Assembly (NCBI GenBank): GCA_015061915.1
Contig: SUVR01000012.1
Location: 1 to 64,000 of the forward strand
DNA length: 64,000 nt
Source: Lentisphaerota bacterium
GTDB lineage: Bacteria > Verrucomicrobiota > Lentisphaeria > Victivallales > UBA1829
Reading direction: 5' to 3'
Shown here: piece after piece, positions 17,511 to 25,078 of the stretch
How the letters are laid out: every line of letters begins with the position of its first letter
Position numbering within the stretch: position 1 is the first letter of the stretch
Position numbers and translations under genes: made by a program
The notes under the pieces: model-generated
What the model saw: only the letters and a program-made list of their open reading frames with translations
The model's database searches: none
What the model was told of the DNA's origin: nothing

Positions 17511-18437
17511 ATGGAAGCTCTTATCACTTGTATTATTATCGTTGCCCTTGTCATTTTCCTTCTGATCAAAACTGCAAAGGTCGTTCCCCAGAAGGAAGCA
17601 TGGCTGGTCGAACGCCTCGGAAAATATCACTCCACGCTGACCGCCGGCTTGCATATCCTCATCCCCTTCATTGACCGAATTGCTTATCAGCAGGACCTGA
17701 AGGAAGAAGCGATCGATGTTCCGCCCCAGCAGTGTGTCACCCGCGACAACATCACCGTGGAAGTGGACGGCTTGCTTTATCTGCAGGTGATCGATCCGAT
17801 CAAGGCAAGTTACGGTATCTCCAATTATCTTTTTGCCTGTGTTCAGCTTGCTCAAACTACGCTGCGTTCCGAAATCGGCAAACTGGATCTGGACCGCACC
17901 TTTGAAGAACGGGCTGCCATCAATGCTGCAATTTGTGCGGAACTGGACAAAGCCTCCGATCCCTGGGGCGTGAAAGTCACACGTTATGAGATCAAAACGA
18001 TCAAACCGCCTCTGTCTGTACTGGATGCTATGGAAAAACAGATGCGTGCCGAACGGGAAAAACGCGCACAAATCGCTGAATCTGAAGGGGAACGGCAGGC
18101 AAAGATCAATCGCGCCGATGGTGAAAGATGTGAAGCGATCTCTCTCTCCGAAGGGGAAAAGCAGAGACGGATCAACGAAGCAGAGGGTAAGGCGGAAGAA
18201 ATCCGCCTGGTGGCAGATGCCACGGCAAAAGGAATCGCCACCATTGCCGCCGCGATCCGCAATGAAGGCGGCAGTGAAGCAGTCAACCTGCAGCTGGCGG
18301 AAAAGTATATCGCCGAGTTCGGCAAACTGGCAAAAGAATGTAACACGCTGGTCATCCCCAGCAATCTTGCCGATGTAGCCGGATTCGTGAAAGGCGCAAG
18401 CAAAGTGCTGGAACTGGATAAAAATCAGAAAAATTGA
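17511..18437 (+). CDS. SPFH/stomatin-like membrane protease-associated protein (QmcA-like)
   Basis: This 308-residue protein has an N-terminal membrane anchor (about 4-20). The SPFH/band-7 domain follows (starting near VVPQKEAWLVERLGKYH and running through DRTFEERAAINAAI), then a charged helical stretch with AEREKRAQIAESEGERQAKI, typical of paraslipins. Such proteins assemble into membrane-bound rings that organise proteases or protein complexes. Pairing with NfeD directly upstream is the usual arrangement. The DtxR-family gene follows 15 bases later. Confidence 0.92.
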   Translation: MEALITCIIIVALVIFLLIKTAKVVPQKEAWLVERLGKYHSTLTAGLHILIPFIDRIAYQQDLKEEAIDVPPQQCVTRDNITVEVDGLLYLQVIDPIKASYGISNYLFACVQLAQTTLRSEIGKLDLDRTFEERAAINAAICAELDKASDPWGVKVTRYEIKTIKPPLSVLDAMEKQMRAEREKRAQIAESEGERQAKINRADGERCEAISLSEGEKQRRINEAEGKAEEIRLVADATAKGIATIAAAIRNEGGSEAVNLQLAEKYIAEFGKLAKECNTLVIPSNLADVAGFVKGASKVLELDKNQKN

Positions 18438-18452
18438 TTTCGGGGATATAAA

Positions 18453-19118
18453 ATGCAACTGACGGAAAGTATGGAAGATTATCTGGAGGCGATCGCTGAA
18501 CTGACCGCCGTCGATGGACACGCACACGTGAAGGAAATCGCAGAGAAACTGGCGGTAAAACTGCCCTCTGTTACCGGTGCGCTGCGCCAGCTGGCGGCAC
18601 AGGGATTGATCATCTACAATTCCCGCTATCCCGTTCAGTTGACCGATGCAGGAAAAGTGGTGGCTGATGAAGTCGTCCGCCGCCACTCGATCCTTAAAAA
18701 ATTCTTCTCTGACATCCTCGGTCTGCCGCCCGAACAGGCTACCGAAACAGCGTGCCGTCTGGAACACGTGGTTGACAGCGATACCATCGAGCGTTTCATC
18801 ATCTTCTCCGAAGCGATCGAAAACCGTACAGATGCCAGGAAGTTGCAGACTTATCTTTCCGAGGCCGTTTCCCTGCTCAACAAAGCAGAAACCGGCAGTC
18901 TCAAAGTTCTTACGACATTCTCGCCCGGTGAAACGGTGGTCGTTAAACAGTATGGCAGAAATCTCTCCGGGACTGAACCGGGGCTGCCTCCCCTGGAAAG
19001 CGAACTGATCCTTTGCGGGGCATCTCTGGACAAAACCCTGCTGAACCTGCAGCAGGGCGAAAATACCCTCTCTCTCCCTATGGAACTTGCCGAAAACATC
19101 TGGGCAGAAAAACTCTAA
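18453..19118 (+). CDS. DtxR/MntR-family metal-dependent regulator
   Basis: The 221-residue repressor-type protein has an N-terminal winged helix (MEDYLEAIAELTAVDGHAHVKEIAEKL is the family opening, with the recognition helix around PSVTGALRQL). A dimerisation/metal domain (RRHSILKKFFSDILGLPP, then EHVVDSDTIERF) follows, and then a C-terminal FeoA/SH3-like domain. Members sense Mn(II) or Fe(II). It sits inside an operon of membrane and sugar-nucleotide genes rather than next to a metal transporter, which is odd. Confidence 0.9.
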   Translation: MQLTESMEDYLEAIAELTAVDGHAHVKEIAEKLAVKLPSVTGALRQLAAQGLIIYNSRYPVQLTDAGKVVADEVVRRHSILKKFFSDILGLPPEQATETACRLEHVVDSDTIERFIIFSEAIENRTDARKLQTYLSEAVSLLNKAETGSLKVLTTFSPGETVVVKQYGRNLSGTEPGLPPLESELILCGASLDKTLLNLQQGENTLSLPMELAENIWAEKL

Positions 19119-19137
19119 TCAAAGAAATGGCTGTTTT

Positions 19138-20130
19138 ATGAAAAGTACAGATAAACTCTTTGCCGTGATTATGGCGGGCGGAAAGGGAGAACGGCTGTGG
19201 CCATTGAGTACGGAACAGCGTCCGAAGCCCCTGATCCCGCTGGATGGCGATTTGACGCTGCTGGAGGGAACCGTTCAGCGCTTGTTTCCCTTGTTGCTGC
19301 CGGATCATATTTTTGTGATCGCAGATGAATATTCCGCTCCCGCCATCCGCTCCCTTCTGACGATCCCACCGGAAAACGTGATCGCAGAACCCTGCCGGAG
19401 AAATACCGCTCCCTGCGTGGCACTGGCGACGGCACTGGTCAAACGGAAATCGCCGGATGCCGTGATCATTATGCTTCCGGCAGATCACCTGATCTCGCCC
19501 GTAACAGAATTTCAGGATGATTTGAAACGCGCAATCGAAACGGCGTTGGAAGATCACCTTGTCACCCTCGGCGTACAGCCCACGTACCCTGCCCCGGTCT
19601 TCGGCTACATCCGGGCGGGAGAAGAAATTTCCGACCGAACTCACCGTGTGGATGAGTTCAAGGAAAAACCCTGTGTGGAAGTGGCACAGCAATATCTTGA
19701 TGCGGGAAATTATTTTTGGAACTGCGGCATTTTCATCTGGAAAGTCGCCGCCATCGAACGGGCGTTCAACCGCTTTCTCCCGGCGCTGGGGGAAAAGATC
19801 GCCGTATGGTCGAACGGCAAAGATTATACGGAAGATTTTGCCGATTGTGAGAAAATCTCCATCGATTACGGGATCATGGAAAAAGCGGACAACGTGGCAG
19901 TGCGGAAAGTCACCTTCAACTGGAGCGATGTCGGCACGCCCGAATCGCTGTACGATCTGTTTCCCAAAGATACCGCAGGCAACGCGATCCGTGCGCAAAA
20001 CGCTGACTTGCGCGACAGCTCCGGCAACCTGATCTGCTGCGATGACGGCACCGAGATCCGCATCTCCGGATTGAACAACTTTACCGTGATCAAGTCCGGT
20101 CACGGCTTGCTGATCAAGCCCCGGTCCTGA
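19138..20130 (+). CDS. manC: mannose-1-phosphate guanylyltransferase
   Basis: It makes GDP-mannose from mannose-1-phosphate and GTP, feeding polysaccharide or fucose nucleotide synthesis. The 330-residue protein lacks the C-terminal isomerase domain of bifunctional forms. Visible motifs are AGGKGERLWPLS (nucleotide-binding loop), LPADH (residues around 120), FKEKP and the segment NYFWNCGIFIW. I chose ATG 19138 because the protein then opens at the conserved strand; the ribosome site is weak. The stop abuts the convergent flavoprotein gene with no gap. Confidence 0.93.
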   Translation: MKSTDKLFAVIMAGGKGERLWPLSTEQRPKPLIPLDGDLTLLEGTVQRLFPLLLPDHIFVIADEYSAPAIRSLLTIPPENVIAEPCRRNTAPCVALATALVKRKSPDAVIIMLPADHLISPVTEFQDDLKRAIETALEDHLVTLGVQPTYPAPVFGYIRAGEEISDRTHRVDEFKEKPCVEVAQQYLDAGNYFWNCGIFIWKVAAIERAFNRFLPALGEKIAVWSNGKDYTEDFADCEKISIDYGIMEKADNVAVRKVTFNWSDVGTPESLYDLFPKDTAGNAIRAQNADLRDSSGNLICCDDGTEIRISGLNNFTVIKSGHGLLIKPRS

Positions 20131-20787
20131 TCAATCTGCCGTAACCAGTTTTCTGCCCAGCTCAAAGGCTTTCCGGCAATCTTCGGGGAAACGGGTCGCC
20201 CGGACGGATTTTTTATGTTCCGCATCGAACAGGGGTGCATCGTACTTGCCGTAGTCGTCAAACTGGAATGTATCGCAAACATAAAGTACTTCAGGCGAAG
20301 AATTTTTGAGCAATCGCGCACCGAATCCCGGCACCACGCCGAGATGTTCGGGATAATGGAACTCCGCCAGACGGTCCTTCGGCACATTCATGGTATAAAC
20401 AAACGCCAGCGGGACCGTTTTCGGAGCAAGAGACGTGTATTCGGGATCGTACCGGAGAACCGGGAAGAAAAGGCGTTCGATAAAATTACGGCAGAGTCCG
20501 GTCTCCCCGCCGAAGTAAACCGGACTCCCCACCAACAGCCCGTCGCAGGCAAGGATCTTTTCCAGAACCGGAGTCAGGTCATCATTCAGCGCACATTTGC
20601 CGTAGGATTTTCCGCCCTTGAGCTTACAGGCAAAACAGCTTTTACATCCGGAAAAATTCAGGTCGGCAAGGTGGATCAGTTCCGTTTCCGCCCCGGCATC
20701 CTGCGCACCTTTCAAGGCATGAGTCAGGACCTCTGCGGTATTACCTTTTTTCCGGGGACTGCCATTGATTGCGATGATTTTCTTCAT
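20131..20787 (-). CDS. NADPH-dependent FMN reductase / flavodoxin-like protein
   Basis: This 218-residue cytosolic flavoprotein begins IAINGSPRKKGNTAEVL, the FMN phosphate-binding loop of the family. A Cys-rich segment (GCKSCFACKLKGGKSYGKC) recalls iron-sulfur flavoproteins, followed by DGLLVGSPVYFGG for flavin contact. I chose ATG 20787 because GGAG lies 9 bases upstream and the flavin loop starts right there. A promoter is visible. It probably reduces quinones or similar small electrophiles; the actual substrate is unknown. The ABM-family gene is divergent from it. Confidence 0.88.
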   Translation of the reverse strand: MKKIIAINGSPRKKGNTAEVLTHALKGAQDAGAETELIHLADLNFSGCKSCFACKLKGGKSYGKCALNDDLTPVLEKILACDGLLVGSPVYFGGETGLCRNFIERLFFPVLRYDPEYTSLAPKTVPLAFVYTMNVPKDRLAEFHYPEHLGVVPGFGARLLKNSSPEVLYVCDTFQFDDYGKYDAPLFDAEHKKSVRATRFPEDCRKAFELGRKLVTAD

Positions 20788-20819
20788 AAAACGATGCTCC
20801 TTCTGTTGATTCCACGAAT

Positions 20820-20847
20820 AATATAACAAAACAGCAGGAGAAATCAA
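20820..20847 (-). promoter_or_regulatory. sigma-70 promoter of the flavoprotein gene
   Basis: On the minus strand TTGATT (20847-20842), 16 bases and TATATT (20825-20820). Confidence 0.7.
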
Positions 20848-20890
20848 ATGTTCCCGCCGTAAAAATGATTGAGAAAACACAAATTCAGCC

Positions 20891-20918
20891 TTGAAAAGAT
20901 GTGAAGCGGTGCTATTTT
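20891..20918 (+). promoter_or_regulatory. sigma-70 promoter of the ABM-family gene
   Basis: TTGAAA (20891-20896), 16 bases and TATTTT (20913-20918), 34 bases before the ATG. Confidence 0.65.
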
Positions 20919-20951
20919 TTCTCACAAACACAACAACCATGGAGGTAAATT

Positions 20952-21254
20952 ATGATCTTTGTGATCGCCACATCCAAACTGAAACCGGGCTGTAAGGCAG
21001 ACTTCATTGCGGCAGCTAAAGCAAACTATGAAAACGTCCGGGCGGAAGATGGCTGTATCTTCTACCATCTGAACGAGCCTACCGATGCCGGAGTTGGCGC
21101 GCCGGTGGATCCGGATGAATGTGTCTATGTGGAATGTTGGGAAAGTGCCGAACACCTGCAGAAACATTTGCAGCAGCCCCACATGAAAGCCTTTATCGAA
21201 AAGGTGAAAGATATGCGGGTCTCCTCCAGTTTGAAGGTGGTCAAGCCTGCGTAA
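20952..21254 (+). CDS. antibiotic biosynthesis monooxygenase (ABM) domain protein
   Basis: The 100-residue single-domain protein is of the YgiN-like ferredoxin-fold type: IFVIATSKLKPGCKADFIAAA at the start, EDGCIFYHL in the core, VECWESAEHLQKHLQQPHMKAF at the end. Members form dimers and act as quinol monooxygenases or small-molecule oxidases. GGAGG precedes the ATG. The divergent flavoprotein neighbour suggests a joint role in quinone or oxidative detoxification, which is inference. Confidence 0.9.
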   Translation: MIFVIATSKLKPGCKADFIAAAKANYENVRAEDGCIFYHLNEPTDAGVGAPVDPDECVYVECWESAEHLQKHLQQPHMKAFIEKVKDMRVSSSLKVVKPA

Positions 21255-21280
21255 TCGAACACACACACAGCAGACAGCAA

Positions 21281-21316
21281 AAAAGCGGCAGCCTTCCGGC
21301 TTGCCGCTTTTTTTTT
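21281..21316. terminator. bidirectional terminator
   Basis: GCGGCA-GCC (21285-21293) pairs with GGC-t-TGCCGC (21298-21307). Nine T follow on the plus strand, and A-runs on the left make it work on the minus strand as well. It separates the convergent ABM gene and the 397-residue secreted protein gene. Confidence 0.85.
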
Positions 21317-21334
21317 ACACGCACAACGTTTGCG

Positions 21335-22528
21335 TTATTTATTATTGATACGGACCTCCATGCCGATCGCTTTCGCCGCAAGCGCCATGGCAATGGGATC
21401 TTTCAGTTCTTTGCGTTTCAGGACCGCCTCAATGTAATACTTAAGCAACGGGTGCTGTTTGGAAATAGACTGGATCGACCACTGGGCAGCGCTCGCCACA
21501 ATACCGTTCATCAGTTTACGCTGATCTTCCGGTGTCGGCTTGGCGATCTTTTTGTAGTCCCCCACCGTAATTCCTTTCTGTACCAGAGAAAGCGCGTTCA
21601 GAACCTTCAGCACCGGCGTCCGGGTTCCACGCACCATAAACTCCGCCCAACAGACATCCAGCTGCCAGGCTTCGCTTACCTGATCGACAACAAAAGGATT
21701 CTTCTTCATACTTTCAAATTGTTTCTTCAAATCAGCCGGCACATACTTCGCTGCCTCCGGAGAAACAAAATTCAGCACAAAATATCCATAGAAATTCTCC
21801 TGCGCATCCGTCAACTTTGCCACCATATCGGCAAAGGGCTTGACCATTTGAGGATTCTCCTGAAGCAGGAAGCAGAAAAATGCCAACTGGGGGATCGGGT
21901 TGAAATAATTTTTCTCTTTCTTCTGCTGTTCCGGAATCTTTTTCAGATAAAAACGGAAGGCGGGCAGAATGTTTTGCGGTGACGGCGAACGGTAGTTATT
22001 GGTTAACGATTGAAACGCTTTTTCATCCGATACAGGGGGCGGTAATGTCGTGGTAAGTTCCACGCTTGCAGAATCTTTTGCCGTTTTTCGGGCATGTTGA
22101 TCGACCAGTTTCAATGTAATTTTATGAACTCCTACCGGGTCTTCCGGTTCAAAAACGATCCCCAGATGCTGAGGCAGGAGGAATACTCCGGCAGAATCAC
22201 CCCGCAGCGGGATGCTCTGTTCCGCAAGGGGAACGGTCTGTTTTTTGCCATCCGGTGCGATCAGCTCAAGTTCTCCTTTCAACTTGACCGTATTCTTCCG
22301 GACCTTTGCTCCGTAGAAGACAATATACACACGAAACGGTTCACCGACTGCCACTTTTCCCAAAGAAGGAAAAAACGGCGGCCGTTCGGGCAGGATCCCG
22401 GCAAACTGATCTTCCACGTTCACAGCTTTGGTCAGCACAAGTTTTGCCGAGAAATTCGGGGTGTCAGCTGCCGCATAGAGCGACAATGTAAAAACGGCGA
22501 GCAATACGGCAAGAAATGCTTTTTTCAT
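21335..22528 (-). CDS. secreted hypothetical protein, 397 residues
   Basis: A signal peptide is evident (MKKAFLAVLLAVFTLSLYAAA). Residues about 25-165 look like a beta-sandwich domain (FRVYIVFYGAKV, HKITLKLVDQHA). The C-terminal 220 residues are helical and lack obvious repeats. No family was recognised. AAAGGAG precedes the ATG. It lies downstream of the other two secreted protein genes on the same strand, behind a terminator at 22621, so it is a separate unit. A role in glycan handling outside the cell is inferred only from the neighbours. Confidence 0.7.
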   Translation of the reverse strand: MKKAFLAVLLAVFTLSLYAAADTPNFSAKLVLTKAVNVEDQFAGILPERPPFFPSLGKVAVGEPFRVYIVFYGAKVRKNTVKLKGELELIAPDGKKQTVPLAEQSIPLRGDSAGVFLLPQHLGIVFEPEDPVGVHKITLKLVDQHARKTAKDSASVELTTTLPPPVSDEKAFQSLTNNYRSPSPQNILPAFRFYLKKIPEQQKKEKNYFNPIPQLAFFCFLLQENPQMVKPFADMVAKLTDAQENFYGYFVLNFVSPEAAKYVPADLKKQFESMKKNPFVVDQVSEAWQLDVCWAEFMVRGTRTPVLKVLNALSLVQKGITVGDYKKIAKPTPEDQRKLMNGIVASAAQWSIQSISKQHPLLKYYIEAVLKRKELKDPIAMALAAKAIGMEVRINNK

Positions 22529-22620
22529 ATTTTCTCCTTTGTTTCTGATTATTTTCGTAATACAAAACTACAATATAACTGCTTAAAAAAAATACAAGTC
22601 TTTTTTGGAAAAATGTATAA

Positions 22621-22653
22621 AAAAAGACCTGCAGTTTGTGCCGCAGGTCTTTT
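22621..22653. terminator. rho-independent terminator
   Basis: AAAAGACCTGC (22622-22632) pairs with GCAGGTCTTTT (22643-22653). Read on the minus strand it ends the 793-residue protein transcript with a T-run; the T-rich right side could also act on the plus strand. Confidence 0.8.
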
Positions 22654-22683
22654 CGTTTTTGATCGAGCGATCAGTGGGAAAGA

Positions 22684-25065
22684 TTATTTCCCGAAGTTGG
22701 TGATCCGTTCAGAAAGATATTTTCTGCGGAGTTCATCCACTTCGTGGGTCAGACCTTTCCAGCGGGGGAGAGCCTTGTTATAGACTTCTGCAACTTCCGC
22801 ATCGGTCATATCATACTTGACCATCTTTGCGTATGCGGCGAGTTCCGCTTCCAGAGGAGCGAGCGCCTTCTGGTAGAAGTCGGGGTCGCCGATAACGGAA
22901 TCTTCCCAGATGCGGAAGAGGTTTTCGTTCACACCGGGTTCCTGCCGGATATTCATATAGGAACGGTAGGTGCGGAAGATGATCCCCTTGCGGATCTCAT
23001 TGAGCTGCTTATCCGTCAGGTTGAAACGGAGGTTGCCCCATGCAGATGCGGAGTGGATCCCCTGGCTGCCGCCCCAGCTGAAGCCGCCGGCTTTGGACCA
23101 CGCGAGGCAGTCAAAGCGCCAGTCGGTACCGGCTGCGGGCAGTTTGTTGTAGTAGAGATCCCAGCCGAAGAACATATGCAGAACATAATCCGTATCGGAG
23201 AATTCCACTTCGGAACGGAATCCGGTGGTGGGGTTTTTCTGCATATCGGGACGGGTTGCGTTTTTGTTATTGTAGGTTGTCTGGAACATAAATGTAACAC
23301 CGGCGGTGGGGCTGCTGCCCATGCAGACATAAGGCTGGTTCACGCCGGGAGCAAAGTACATTTCTGTGCCGATACCGCGGGCAAAGCCCTGTTCGATTGC
23401 CCGTGCCTTGGAGTCATTCGTACGCAGGAAAATATGCACACCATCCCGGTCACAGACAGTGGAGACTTCCATCATATCTTCCAGAATTGCACCATCTTCC
23501 GCCTTGACAACGCCACGGTCACCGGTGGAAACGTCTGTTTCCAGGAAGTCCATGCTGCCCTTGTACGGAATATCGCAATACTGTTTTTCCAGTTTCGGAT
23601 AAATCTTGCGCCATTCGGAAATATTCCGGATGGGCTTTTCAGAGTACACCACATTGATCCGGCGTTCCACCGGCTTGGCAAAGTAGGTTTCATATTTTGC
23701 CGTGTACTTTTCTGCAAGAGGCGTCATGTTCCAGACGGAGAGGGTCTGGCGCGCGAGGCTCAGATAGATGGTGGCTTCATCCTTGCGGGGGAGTTTCGCC
23801 GCAGAGATCACGGCTTCGGGATCTTTGCCGGTGAGCAGTGCTTCATAAGCAAGCAAACGGGTTTTCTGAACCGGGTTCAGTTTTTCGTTCTTTGCATATT
23901 CCGCAGCTGCCTTTGCGGCATCCGCTTTTCTGCCGATGCCGCCGAGGGCGATCACATAGACGCACTGCATATCATAGTCCATCATCAGCGGGGTTCCGGC
24001 GAAATATTCACAAAGCGTAACCGTCATCGGATAATCGCCCAGCTGGAAGGCTGTTTTGAGGGGGCGTCCGCCATGATAGCCGCCGACCTTGACCAGAGCA
24101 GGAAGTCCGGCAGTCGCTTTGCGGGCTTTCTGTGCGATCTCAGATTTTCCGGTAAGGAAGTATTTTGCAACGATGTTGTAACGCAGATTCGCCCGGTTTT
24201 TCTCGTCTGTGATATAAGCCATTGCGCGATCTTTGTACTTGTTCCATTCTTTTCCTGCAAAATAGGAAAGTTCATCGTACTCGTTGGCATAATCCTTCCA
24301 GAATGGGATGGCATCTGCGGGCTTGCCGAATTCGTATGCCAGGTCAGACGCAAAGGGGGTTGCATGAACCTTGTAATACTTCATGGCTTCCCGGGCAGCG
24401 TTCATGGCATCTTCATAACGGAACTGATAACGGAAGACTCTGGCGAGCTGGAGGCAGGCATTTGCTTTGTCATTCACGTGCATATCCAACGCCATGCCAT
24501 TGCGAGCCCAGGCTTCCGCTTCCGTCCAGTTTTCGCAGTCGCAATAGTACTGGATCAGGCGGGTGATCGCGCCGTGGTACTTCTGGGAATTTGTGAAAGC
24601 AGGATCATCCAGGATCATTTTGGAAACGACCGGCATGACCTTGTGGATCGTATCGTAGTTGTAGATCCCGATTTGAGTCCAGGGCGGATTTTCCGTAAAT
24701 TTCAATGCCTGAACGTAGGCGGCATAACGGATTGCATTGTCCGTTTTCATATCCGGGCGTTCGGCAAATTTCAGAACATTCTCGATCCGGGTGTCGTAAT
24801 GAACCTTCTTCTTGTTCATCATGCCGACGTAGTCCTGAAATTCTTTCATGCGGGCTTTTGCTTCCGCAGCGGCTTTCTTTTTGGCTTCTTCCGCTTTCTT
24901 TCTTGCTTCCGCAGCGGCTTTTCTGGCAGCTTCTGCTTCGGCTTTTTTCTTTGCTTCGGCTTCTGCTTTCACAGCAGCGGCATCTTTAGCGGCAGGAGCA
25001 GCCTGCAGGGGAGCGGCAGCACAGAAAGCGGCGAGCAATGAATAAGTAAGGATATTGTGTTTCAT
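22684..25065 (-). CDS. secreted protein with Ala/Lys/Glu helix, helical repeats and CBM9-like C-terminus
   Basis: This 793-residue protein has a signal peptide ending near LQAAPA. Residues about 25-70 are an almost pure Ala/Lys/Glu/Arg helix. Residues 90-450 hold repeated helix pairs of TPR type (NWTEAEAWARNGMALDM, YEDAMNAAREAMKYYK, KADAAKAAAEYAKNEK). From about 480 on, a beta-rich domain (DGVHIFLRTNDSKARAIEQG, TEMYFAPGVN) resembles the CBM9/DOMON-like module found with sugar-binding enzymes. It follows the 630-residue gene by 13 bases in one operon. Scaffolding or carbohydrate capture is plausible; the domain calls are by eye. Confidence 0.72.
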   Translation of the reverse strand: MKHNILTYSLLAAFCAAAPLQAAPAAKDAAAVKAEAEAKKKAEAEAARKAAAEARKKAEEAKKKAAAEAKARMKEFQDYVGMMNKKKVHYDTRIENVLKFAERPDMKTDNAIRYAAYVQALKFTENPPWTQIGIYNYDTIHKVMPVVSKMILDDPAFTNSQKYHGAITRLIQYYCDCENWTEAEAWARNGMALDMHVNDKANACLQLARVFRYQFRYEDAMNAAREAMKYYKVHATPFASDLAYEFGKPADAIPFWKDYANEYDELSYFAGKEWNKYKDRAMAYITDEKNRANLRYNIVAKYFLTGKSEIAQKARKATAGLPALVKVGGYHGGRPLKTAFQLGDYPMTVTLCEYFAGTPLMMDYDMQCVYVIALGGIGRKADAAKAAAEYAKNEKLNPVQKTRLLAYEALLTGKDPEAVISAAKLPRKDEATIYLSLARQTLSVWNMTPLAEKYTAKYETYFAKPVERRINVVYSEKPIRNISEWRKIYPKLEKQYCDIPYKGSMDFLETDVSTGDRGVVKAEDGAILEDMMEVSTVCDRDGVHIFLRTNDSKARAIEQGFARGIGTEMYFAPGVNQPYVCMGSSPTAGVTFMFQTTYNNKNATRPDMQKNPTTGFRSEVEFSDTDYVLHMFFGWDLYYNKLPAAGTDWRFDCLAWSKAGGFSWGGSQGIHSASAWGNLRFNLTDKQLNEIRKGIIFRTYRSYMNIRQEPGVNENLFRIWEDSVIGDPDFYQKALAPLEAELAAYAKMVKYDMTDAEVAEVYNKALPRWKGLTHEVDELRRKYLSERITNFGK

Positions 25066-25078
25066 ATTTCGCAGTTCC

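Noticed and set aside
24848-25045. Plus-strand Ala-rich frame opposite the start of the 793-residue protein
   Set aside because: It results from the Ala/Lys repeat codons read in reverse.
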